Below, piece after piece: positions 1 through 4,714 of a stretch of 5,618 bases of DNA (position 1 is the first letter of the stretch; every line of letters starts with the position of its first letter). The stretch is from Patescibacteria group bacterium (GTDB lineage: Bacteria; Patescibacteriota; Minisyncoccia; Minisyncoccales; UBA10102): contig JAHIUP010000001.1 in NCBI GenBank assembly GCA_018816925.1, positions 1 to 5,618 on the forward strand, in the 5' to 3' direction. The notes under the pieces are model-generated. The model did not search any database and was not told where the DNA came from. It worked only from the letters and a program-made list of their open reading frames with translations. The translations under genes were made by a program, and so were the position numbers.

Positions 1-130
1 AGGGGGCAGCCCGGAGCAGGTAGGGAGAGCGAAGAATATCGTTCTCTGGACCATTGTGGGACTTATAGTGATATTCTTCTCTCGGGCCCTTATCAATGTG
101 GTCTTTGATATCCTTAAGGGAACGAGTTAG
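1..130 (+). CDS. VirB2/TrbC-like (T4SS_pilin-type) small membrane protein, 3' end only
   Basis: This is the last 42 codons of a gene entering from the left, read from base 2 to the TAG at 128-130. The visible peptide starts with a Gly-Gly-Ser turn, then a charged amphipathic stretch (PEQVGRAKN), one hydrophobic helix of about 20 residues (LWTIVGLIVIFFSRALINVV), and a short end DILKGTS. The order GGS, basic/polar helix, VVG/IVG, FF, A aligns with the C-terminal half of the two complete genes that follow, so I read it as a third, more divergent paralogue in the same tandem array. The family is the small two-helix inner-membrane pilin subunit of type IV secretion-like systems, common in CPR genomes. 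Which machine it serves cannot be told from the fragment. The signal peptide and first helix lie outside the window. Confidence 0.7.
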   Translation, partial: GGSPEQVGRAKNIVLWTIVGLIVIFFSRALINVVFDILKGTS

Positions 131-133
131 ACC

Positions 134-162
134 TTGCGGCGTTCCTTTCTTTGTGAGATAAT
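134..162 (+). promoter_or_regulatory. candidate promoter of the first duplicated pilin gene
   Basis: TTGCGG (134-139), a 17-bp spacer, and GATAAT (157-162), preceded by TGA as in an extended -10. It begins just after the stop codon of the upstream gene. An equivalent arrangement occurs at 675-703 before the second copy, with the same spacing although the -35 sequences differ. The -35 matches consensus only partly. Confidence 0.5.
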
Positions 163-303
163 CTGGAAAAGACATTGCATTTAGGAAGGGTCGATTCCTT
201 TGCAGAAAGAAATACAACGCAAACACATATGAAGTTCATAGCGTATATCCTTACCTTTTCTCTTGCGCTTTCCTTTGTTGCCTTGCCTCTCGGTGTTTTG
301 GCG
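150..303 (+). repeat. direct repeat, leader plus signal-peptide block, copy 1
   Basis: Matches 691-843. The 79-base leader (150-228) differs by two substitutions and one missing base. The 75 bases coding for the signal peptide (229-303) differ at four positions, all synonymous. Similarity falls sharply after the GCG codon ending the signal peptide. Confidence 0.85.
176..204 (+). promoter_or_regulatory. leader hairpin, copy 1
   Basis: In the 5' leader, TGCA (176-179) pairs with TGCA (201-204), and AGGAA (183-187) with TTCCT (195-199), around a seven-base loop. The same structure occurs at 717-745 before the next gene, and the single base difference within it falls in the loop. This fits a small conserved RNA structure 25 bases upstream of the start codon. 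A role in translation or mRNA stability is inference. Confidence 0.4.
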
Positions 304-615
304 GCACTTCCTATAGCAGGAACGTCTGTGAGCCCCGTTACGAATGCAGAAGACCTCGTGGGTACAATCGAAAGTATCGTGAGCTGGGTGTTCACAATAC
401 TTATTATTGCCGCGGTGTTTATGGTCCTCATTGCCGCATTCCAGTTTGTGACGGCCGGAGGAAGCGCGGATACCATTTCCAGCGCCCGCCAGAAGCTCTT
501 GATGGCAGTCGTGGGAATTCTCCTGGCCTTCTTTGCCCAGGCGATTCCCATTGTCCTTAAAAACATTCTTATATCGTCAGTACCCCCCGCAGCCGAGGAA
601 GAGGAAAGCGAGTAA
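229..615 (+). CDS. VirB2/TrbC-like (T4SS_pilin-type) pilin subunit, duplicate A
   Basis: A 128-residue small membrane protein. Residues 1-25 form a Sec signal peptide: MKF, a hydrophobic core, then a GVLA cleavage site. A variable segment follows (about residues 26-52), then a first hydrophobic helix (about 53-75, WVFTILIIAAVFMVLIAAF), a turn with TAGGSADTISSARQK, and a second helix (LLMAVVGILLAFFAQAIPIVL). The tail SSVPPAAEEEESE is acidic and is not shared with the next copy. This is the fold of small pilin subunits of type IV secretion-like systems, held in the inner membrane before assembly. The ATG at 229 is preferred over the in-frame TTG at 175, because the region before it aligns with the leader of the next gene apart from a 1-base indel, so it is not conserved as coding. 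No Shine-Dalgarno site is visible; the bases before the ATG are A-rich. Which secretion or pilus system it serves is unknown. Confidence 0.78.
   Translation: MKFIAYILTFSLALSFVALPLGVLAALPIAGTSVSPVTNAEDLVGTIESIVSWVFTILIIAAVFMVLIAAFQFVTAGGSADTISSARQKLLMAVVGILLAFFAQAIPIVLKNILISSVPPAAEEEESE
385..548 (+). repeat. direct repeat, membrane-hairpin block, copy 1
   Basis: Matches 931-1094 at an offset of 546 with only three substitutions in 164 bases, all synonymous. Outside the block on both sides the paralogues diverge. Confidence 0.85.
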
Positions 616-645
616 GAAGAGCTTCCATCTCCTATGCAAAAACGT

Positions 646-667
646 CTTGTGTTCTCTAAAGAACAAG
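646..667 (+). other. short hairpin between the two pilin genes
   Basis: CTTG and TTCT on the left (646-649, 652-655, with a 2-base bulge) pair with AGAACAAG (660-667) around the loop CTAA. No T-tract follows on the plus strand, so this is not a clear intrinsic terminator. It could be a transcript-end or processing structure for duplicate A. Read on the minus strand it is followed within a few bases by five T residues, but there is no minus-strand gene here to terminate. Confidence 0.3.
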
Positions 668-674
668 CTAGGCC

Positions 675-703
675 TTACAACGTTTGTTCTTTTGTGAGAT
701 AAT
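675..703 (+). promoter_or_regulatory. candidate promoter of the second duplicated pilin gene
   Basis: TTACAA (675-680), a 17-bp spacer and GATAAT (698-703) with an upstream TGA (extended -10). The -10 and everything after it match the copy at 157-162, while the -35 differs. Keeping both spacing and -10 in two copies supports a promoter; the -35 itself is weak. Confidence 0.5.
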
Positions 704-843
704 CTGGAAAAGACATTGCATTTAGGAAAGGTCGATTCCTTTGCAGAAAGAAATACAACCAAACATATATGAAGTTCATAGCATACATCCTTACCTTTTC
801 TCTTGCGCTTTCCTTTGTTGCCTTGCCTCTTGGTGTTTTAGCG
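691..843 (+). repeat. direct repeat, leader plus signal-peptide block, copy 2
   Basis: Second copy of the block at 150-303. It is one base shorter, the deletion falling just before the start codon. Confidence 0.85.
717..745 (+). promoter_or_regulatory. leader hairpin, copy 2
   Basis: Same two-part stem as at 176-204 (TGCA/TGCA outside, AGGAA/TTCCT inside). The loop begins with A here instead of G. The stem is unchanged between copies. Confidence 0.4.
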
Positions 844-1128
844 CAAACAGGCCTTCCTGGCGATCAAACGGAGGTGAGCGACGTTAGTACTGCAGCCGGA
901 CTTGTGGAAGCGATAGAGAGTATTGTGGATTGGGTGTTCACGATACTTATTATTGCCGCGGTGTTTATGGTCCTCATTGCCGCATTCCAGTTCGTGACGG
1001 CCGGAGGAAGCGCGGATACAATTTCCAGCGCCCGCCAGAAGCTCTTGATGGCAGTCGTGGGAATTCTCCTGGCCTTCTTTGCCCAGGCGATTCCTCTTGT
1101 TCTTGAGAATATGCTTGGGGACCTCTAG
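769..1128 (+). CDS. VirB2/TrbC-like (T4SS_pilin-type) pilin subunit, duplicate B
   Basis: A 119-residue paralogue of the preceding gene. Residues 1-25 are identical to that copy's signal peptide (cleavage expected after GVLA, leaving an N-terminal Gln). About residues 26-53 are different, polar and acidic (TGLPGDQTEVSDVSTAAG then LVEAIESIVD). The block from WVFTIL to AFFAQAIP (55 residues) is identical and holds both membrane helices and the GGSADTISSARQK turn. The end is LVLENMLGDL with no acidic tail. The gene has its own promoter-like block and leader, and is followed by an intrinsic terminator, so it can be transcribed alone or with the upstream copies. The ATG lacks a clear Shine-Dalgarno site, as in its twin. 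Function within a pilus or secretion machine is inferred from fold only. Confidence 0.8.
   Translation: MKFIAYILTFSLALSFVALPLGVLAQTGLPGDQTEVSDVSTAAGLVEAIESIVDWVFTILIIAAVFMVLIAAFQFVTAGGSADTISSARQKLLMAVVGILLAFFAQAIPLVLENMLGDL
931..1094 (+). repeat. direct repeat, membrane-hairpin block, copy 2
   Basis: Second copy of 385-548. It codes for an identical stretch covering both transmembrane helices. Confidence 0.85.
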
Positions 1129-1145
1129 GGAAACCTTGTTTCTAT

Positions 1146-1182
1146 GAAATCACCCTCCGTTCTGGAGGGTTGATTTCTTTTT
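1146..1182 (+). terminator. intrinsic terminator of the pilin array
   Basis: The left arm (1146-1158, GAAATCACCCTCC) pairs with the right arm (1164-1177, GGAGGGTTGATTTC) with one bulged T, around the loop GTTCT. Five T residues follow (1178-1182). It begins 17 bases after the last pilin stop codon and precedes the tRNA gene. It is the strongest hairpin plus T-tract in the window. Confidence 0.9.
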
Positions 1183-1198
1183 ATCTGTACGCTATTTA
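1170..1198 (+). promoter_or_regulatory. possible tRNA promoter
   Basis: TTGATT (1170-1175), 17 bp, then TATTTA (1193-1198), about 35 bases before the tRNA 5' end. The -35 lies inside the terminator stem. A promoter is expected here because a strong terminator separates the tRNA from the pilin genes, but the -10 match is poor. Confidence 0.3.
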
Positions 1199-1207
1199 AT
1201 GAATAGA

Positions 1208-1230
1208 CGGGAGAGAACGGTTCTTTCCCG
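1208..1230 (+). other. inverted repeat directly upstream of the tRNA
   Basis: CGGGAGAGAA (1208-1217) pairs with TTCTTTCCCG (1221-1230), ten pairs including one G-U, with a three-base loop. It ends three bases before the mature tRNA 5' end. In the precursor RNA it would be a leader hairpin next to the RNase P cut site. It has only three T residues after it, so it is a weak terminator candidate. Confidence 0.45.
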
Positions 1231-1233
1231 TTT

Positions 1234-1317
1234 GCCCTCGTGGTGGAACAGTAGACACGCATGGTTTAGGACCATGTCCCGCAAGGGGTAGAGGTGCGAA
1301 TCCTCTCGAGGGCACCA
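1234..1317 (+). tRNA. tRNA-Leu (anticodon UAG)
   Basis: Full class II cloverleaf. The acceptor arm GCCCTCG (1234-1240) pairs with CGAGGGC (1307-1313), then A and an encoded CCA (1315-1317). The D stem is GTG/CAC (1243-1245, 1256-1258). The anticodon stem CATGG/CCATG encloses loop TTTAGGA with anticodon TAG at 1267-1269 and G37. The long variable arm TCCC-GCAA-GGGG is typical of leucine tRNAs. The T stem is AGAGG/CCTCT. It decodes CUA and, by wobble, other CUN codons. Two oddities: the D loop (GAACAGTAGA) lacks the usual GG pair and has A where G18 is expected, and the T loop reads TGCGAAT, with G instead of U at position 55. It lies alone between the pilin terminator and the converging hsp20 gene. 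Confidence 0.95.
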
Positions 1318-1321
1318 ATTG

Positions 1322-1362
1322 AGGTTGGATGATTCCCGGTTTCACCCAACCTAGAGTTTTTT
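1322..1362 (+). terminator. probable tRNA-Leu terminator, overlapping the end of hsp20
   Basis: AGGTTGG (1322-1328) pairs with CCAACCT (1346-1352) across a 17-base loop, followed within four bases by six T residues (1357-1362). It starts five bases after the tRNA CCA. The right arm covers part of the hsp20 stop codon and the T-tract is read on the other strand as the Lys-Lys codons near the hsp20 C-terminus. The large loop makes it weaker than a textbook terminator. Confidence 0.6.
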
Positions 1363-1836
1363 CACTTGCACGCGCTGCGCTTCTTTTGCTTTGCGCTTGG
1401 GAGCGCGAATGGTGAGAATTCCTTTTTGCAGGGTTGCCTCCGCCTTTTCCGCGTCTACCTCATGGGGAAGAATGACCTGCCTGGAGAAGGGGCCCCAGTA
1501 GCATTCTTCCACTACGTAGCGTTCTTCCCCGCCGACCGCGGGGTTCTTCCGCTCTCCATACACGGTCAGCACGTCATCTTCAAGGACAACCGTAATATCT
1601 TTGGCGCTTACTCCCGCGATGGGGGCGTGTACCACAATGTTTTCTCCCCGCTCGTACACGTCAAGGGCGAGTTCTCCTTCTGTCTGGAACCAATCAGGCG
1701 CTTTCGCCTCTTCATTTTTTTCTTTTTCCCCTTCTTCCTCTTGTTCGGGGAGCTCTTCTACGGTAATCTCGGAGCGCATGCGCTCCTCACCTTTTTCAGG
1801 CAGTTCTTCTTCGGGGGATTTATGGAAAAGAGGCAT
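1351..1836 (-). CDS. Hsp20/alpha-crystallin family small heat-shock protein
   Basis: A 161-residue ATP-independent cytoplasmic holdase that binds unfolding proteins. The N-terminal third (residues about 8-46) is strongly acidic and low in complexity, with a repeated EELPE core (EELPEKGEE and EELPEQEEE). The alpha-crystallin domain spans about 55-147: it opens with GELALDVYERGENIVVHAPI, continues through VSAKDITVVLEDDVLTVYGE, and closes with the family signature GILTIRAPK (139-147). A V-x-V near the C-terminus (156-158) fits the I/V-x-I/V motif used for oligomer assembly. The ATG lies 3 bp after the stop of the prsW-like gene with no Shine-Dalgarno site, so translation is probably coupled to that gene. 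No CIRCE operator or separate heat-shock promoter is visible, so expression probably follows the operon. The acidic N-terminal region is unusual in length and contains a perfect DNA palindrome. Confidence 0.9.
   Translation of the reverse strand: MPLFHKSPEEELPEKGEERMRSEITVEELPEQEEEGEKEKNEEAKAPDWFQTEGELALDVYERGENIVVHAPIAGVSAKDITVVLEDDVLTVYGERKNPAVGGEERYVVEECYWGPFSRQVILPHEVDAEKAEATLQKGILTIRAPKRKAKEAQRVQVKKL
1771..1786. repeat. perfect 16-bp palindrome inside hsp20
   Basis: GGAGCGCATGCGCTCC is its own reverse complement. It codes for part of the acidic N-terminal segment of Hsp20 (around E-R-M-R-S) between two similar EELPE-containing peptides. It may be a remnant of a small palindromic insertion or a chance match. 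Confidence 0.6.
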
Positions 1837-1839
1837 AGG

Positions 1840-2532
1840 TTATCTTGGGGTGTTTCGAAGGGTGCGGAATCCGAGCAGTACGAATACCGCGAGCGTAATA
1901 AGAATGGTGCCCGGCACGAGAATCTGCAAGGGCATGTCTAGTTCAAGTATAGAGAAGTTGAAGAGTCCATGCAAGAAAGTCGCGGCCGCGAGCCCGAAGA
2001 TGAGATTTTTGATACGGCCCCTTCCAGTGATGAGAGAGCGCGCGAGGAAGAATCCGAGAAGTCCGGAGGCAAGGGCGTGGAGCAGGGTCGCGCTTCCAAA
2101 ACGCAGAACGCTCGTGAGGAAGAGTTCGCGGAAGGGAGCGAGGGGGCCCAGCCCGAACAGCAGAAGGATATTCTCAAAGGCGGAGAATCCAAGGGCCGCT
2201 ATTATCATGTAGAGCATGACGTCAAGGGGTTCTTCCGCTATGGTTCCGTTGAGTACGCGCAGGCGCACGACAGCGTACTTGAGGAACTCTTCGGTGAGCG
2301 CCACTCCCAGAAACAGGTTCACAATGGGGAACAGGGAAAAGGGAAGAATGGCCGTGAAACCCCACTTGAACATGAGCTCAATCCCAATGGCTGGAATAGC
2401 GGCAAGCATTCCCCAGAGAAAGACCTTGCGAATCATCCAGTTGGGTTCTGGGTGCGCATCCTGCCTTAGGTAGAAGAGAAGCCAGACGGCGCTCGGAGCT
2501 ATGCCCAAGAGCAGGAGGGAGAAGAAGGTCAT
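1840..2532 (-). CDS. PrsW-family intramembrane protease
   Basis: A 230-residue, very hydrophobic protein with about seven membrane segments (roughly 3-21, 36-54, 62-80, 104-125, 145-165, 175-195, 202-222). The PrsW-family conserved residues are present: TEEFLKY (E81, E82, K85), GFSAFEN (E120, N121), a histidine in the next helix (LLHALASGLLGF, H152), and HGLFNF (H188, N192). In Bacillus, PrsW makes the first cut in the anti-sigma factor RsiW. CPR members are widespread, but their substrates are unknown and no sigma/anti-sigma pair is visible here. Its length is close to Bacillus PrsW. Its ATG overlaps the valS stop codon (ATGA, 4 bp) and its own stop lies 3 bp before hsp20, so it sits mid-operon with likely coupled translation. 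Placement beside a chaperone fits an envelope or proteostasis role, which is inference. Confidence 0.85.
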   Translation of the reverse strand: MTFFSLLLLGIAPSAVWLLFYLRQDAHPEPNWMIRKVFLWGMLAAIPAIGIELMFKWGFTAILPFSLFPIVNLFLGVALTEEFLKYAVVRLRVLNGTIAEEPLDVMLYMIIAALGFSAFENILLLFGLGPLAPFRELFLTSVLRFGSATLLHALASGLLGFFLARSLITGRGRIKNLIFGLAAATFLHGLFNFSILELDMPLQILVPGTILITLAVFVLLGFRTLRNTPR

Positions 2533-4706
2533 ACGGGCCAGCGCTCAATCATGAGCGTCTTTTTTTTATTGAGAAGGGGGAGCTTCTGGTAGAGTTCCTC
2601 GGTCACGAAGGGAGCGAAGGGATGGAGTATTTTCAGGGAGTCGGCAAGGACCTGTACGAGTACGTATTGCCTCGCCTTCTTTTTCTTTGGGTCTTGGAGC
2701 ACGGGTTTGGACTGCTCAATCACTTTGTCGGCAAAGGTGTGCCAAAGGTAGTGGTACATGATTTCGGCTGCGTGCGAGAATTGGAACCGTTCAAGGGAAC
2801 GCGTTGCCTGTTCCGCTGTTCTGTGGAACTCCTTGAGGATTCTTTTTTCCTCCGTTCCAAGGGGAGGCGGGGTTTTTAAGGGCTTGAAATCCTCGGTCTT
2901 TAGCAGGGTAAATCTCCCGATGTTCCATATCTTGTTCACAAAGTTCCGGTACCCACGTACTCGGTCTTCAGATAAAGAGATATCCTGTCCTGGAGCTGTT
3001 CCTATGAGCAGGGAGAGACGTGTGGCGTCGGCGCCGTAGGCGTTTACCATGTCTAGGGGGTTGATGACATTACCGAGGGACTTACTCATCTTTCTTCCCT
3101 GGCTGTCTCTGACGAGGCCGTGGAGGTACACGGTTTTGAAAGGTACTTCGCCCAAAAGGTAGGTTGTCATTAGAATCATGCGCGCTACCCAGAAAAAGAG
3201 GATGTCGTAGCCGGTTTCCAGAACCGAGGTCGGGTGGAACGTTTTGAGATCCTTGGTCTCTTTTGGCCACCCCAAAGTGGAAAGGGTCCAAAGTCCGGAA
3301 GAAAACCAGGTGTCTAAGGTGTCTTGGTCCTGTTCCCATCCCTTTCCCTTGGGCTGTTGGGCGCCGCATGAGAGTTTTTCTCCTCGGTACCAAACAGGAA
3401 TGCGGTGGCCGTACCAGATTTGGCGGCTTATGCACCAGTCGCGGAGGTTGTTCACCCAGTGAAAATATACTTTCTCAAAACGTTTGGGTAGAATCTCCAC
3501 TTGTTTTGTCTTTACCACATGGAGCATGAGCCGTTTTATGGTGGTTTTCTGTCCTTTCTTGATTCCTTTGAGCCCCGCGTGCGGGAAGGGGAACTCTTTA
3601 TTCACGGCAACAAACCACTGCCGCATGATTTGGGGTTCAATAACATTACCGCCCCTCGAATTTGTGGCAAGCCGGTGTACGTAGTTTTCATCCACTCGTT
3701 CGAGTAAATCCTTATTCCGCAGCTTTTCTATAATTTGCGGTCTTGCTTTTGTAATGTATGTACCGGCGAATTCCCCTGCAATAGGAAGAAGTTTGCCCTT
3801 GAGGTCAATAATGCGCTCTTTTTCCAAATGATGACGTTCCGCTATCTCAAAGTCGGTTCGGTCATGGAATGGAGTAATGGTCATGACCCCGCTCCCGAAT
3901 TCCATATCAACCGCCTCGTCTTTAATAACCGTTGCCGTGATCTTTCCATTTATCCATTCCAGGGGGATGATGTCTCCATGCTTGTACTGTGCATACCGCT
4001 TGTCTTTGGGATGCATAACGACGTACTTATCACCAAATTTGGTTTCGGGGCGCGCCGTACCAATGGTAAAGGGTCCGTATCTCAGGTAGTAGAAAGGCGT
4101 TTTCTCTTCTTTCCATTCAATTTCGTCATCAGATACCGTGGTTTGCATTCTGGGGTCCCAGTTCACAATTCTGTCTCCGCGGTAGATGAGACCTCCCTCG
4201 TACATTCTCTGGAATGCGGTATTCACGGCAAGATTTCGTTTCTCGTCCAAGGTAAAGGCCTCTCGGCTCCAGTCGAGCGAGGAACCCATGCGCCGAATCT
4301 GGTTCACGATGGTGTCATGGCTCTCTTGGGCGAATTCTCCCACCAGCTTGAGAAATTCCGTGCGTCCAAGGTCGTGGCGCGTCTGTTTCTTTTCCTTATA
4401 AAGCATATTTTCTACCTTGGACTGCGTGGCGATTGCCGCGTGGTCCGTGCCCGGAAGCCAGAGTGTGCGGAAACCCTTCATTCGCTGCCAGCGAATAAGT
4501 ACGTCCTCAAAGGCGAGCATGGCGGCGTGTCCCATGTGGAGTGTTCCCGTAACGTTGGGAGGAGGCAGGATAATGGAAAATGGTTCCTTGAAGGCTTTTG
4601 GGAGGTTGTCTGGATTGAAAAAACCGCTCTTTTCCCAGAGCTTGTATATCCGCGCCTCCGCTTGCTGAGGATTGTATGTCTTTGGAAGCTCTTCCAGTTT
4701 TGCCAT
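2529..4706 (-). CDS. valS: valyl-tRNA synthetase, short form
   Basis: A class Ia synthetase of 725 residues charging tRNA-Val with valine in the cytoplasm. The N-terminus MAKLEELPKTYNPQQAE leads to LPPPNVTGTLHMGHA with the HIGH-type motif (57-60) and the GTDHAAIATQ segment. The CP1 editing domain is recognisable by TARPETKFGD (about 217-226), MHPKDKRY and TPFHDRTDFE. DWCISRQIWYGHRIPVWY (423-440), LDTWFSSGLW and GRKMSKSLGN (KMSKS 539-543) complete the catalytic core. The anticodon-binding domain follows and the protein stops at PFVTEELYQKLP...ERWPV. Bacterial ValRS is usually about 880-950 residues, with a C-terminal coiled-coil arm that is missing here. An in-frame ATG 111 bases upstream exists, but would extend into tsaD and add a repeat-derived Arg/Pro-rich peptide; the start at 4706 has the family N-terminus and an AGG-containing site before it. 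It lies 8 bp after tsaD and overlaps prsW by 4 bp. Confidence 0.96.
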   Translation of the reverse strand: MAKLEELPKTYNPQQAEARIYKLWEKSGFFNPDNLPKAFKEPFSIILPPPNVTGTLHMGHAAMLAFEDVLIRWQRMKGFRTLWLPGTDHAAIATQSKVENMLYKEKKQTRHDLGRTEFLKLVGEFAQESHDTIVNQIRRMGSSLDWSREAFTLDEKRNLAVNTAFQRMYEGGLIYRGDRIVNWDPRMQTTVSDDEIEWKEEKTPFYYLRYGPFTIGTARPETKFGDKYVVMHPKDKRYAQYKHGDIIPLEWINGKITATVIKDEAVDMEFGSGVMTITPFHDRTDFEIAERHHLEKERIIDLKGKLLPIAGEFAGTYITKARPQIIEKLRNKDLLERVDENYVHRLATNSRGGNVIEPQIMRQWFVAVNKEFPFPHAGLKGIKKGQKTTIKRLMLHVVKTKQVEILPKRFEKVYFHWVNNLRDWCISRQIWYGHRIPVWYRGEKLSCGAQQPKGKGWEQDQDTLDTWFSSGLWTLSTLGWPKETKDLKTFHPTSVLETGYDILFFWVARMILMTTYLLGEVPFKTVYLHGLVRDSQGRKMSKSLGNVINPLDMVNAYGADATRLSLLIGTAPGQDISLSEDRVRGYRNFVNKIWNIGRFTLLKTEDFKPLKTPPPLGTEEKRILKEFHRTAEQATRSLERFQFSHAAEIMYHYLWHTFADKVIEQSKPVLQDPKKKKARQYVLVQVLADSLKILHPFAPFVTEELYQKLPLLNKKKTLMIERWPV
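2542..2567 (+). terminator. intrinsic-terminator-like hairpin antisense to the end of valS
   Basis: CGCTCA (2542-2547) pairs with TGAGCG (2552-2557) around loop ATCA, followed by TC and eight T residues. It points along the plus strand, opposite to valS, and lies in valS coding sequence (the T-tract is read as lysine codons). No plus-strand gene precedes it closely. It could stop antisense transcription, or be a by-product of a Lys-rich end. Confidence 0.4.
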
Positions 4707-4710
4707 GCTA

Positions 4711-4714
4711 CCTA
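4711..4714 (-). promoter_or_regulatory. valS: weak ribosome-binding site of valS
   Basis: TAGG on the minus strand, four bases before the ATG at 4706, in the 8-bp gap after the tsaD stop. The short spacing makes it weak, but it supports this start over the longer reading. Confidence 0.4.

Noticed and set aside
175..228. Upstream TTG extension of the first pilin gene (18 more residues)
   Set aside because: The same DNA precedes the second copy as leader, where a 1-base deletion puts it out of frame, and it would mask the signal peptide.
1980..1991. 12-bp palindrome TCGCGGCCGCGA in the prsW-like gene
   Set aside because: It falls on a run of Ala codons in a conserved membrane helix and is probably a product of GC-rich codons rather than an insertion.
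1366..2212. Two long plus-strand open frames opposite hsp20 and prsW
   Set aside because: They are shadows of genes with full family motifs; their composition is Phe-rich or Ser/Arg-rich with no domain.
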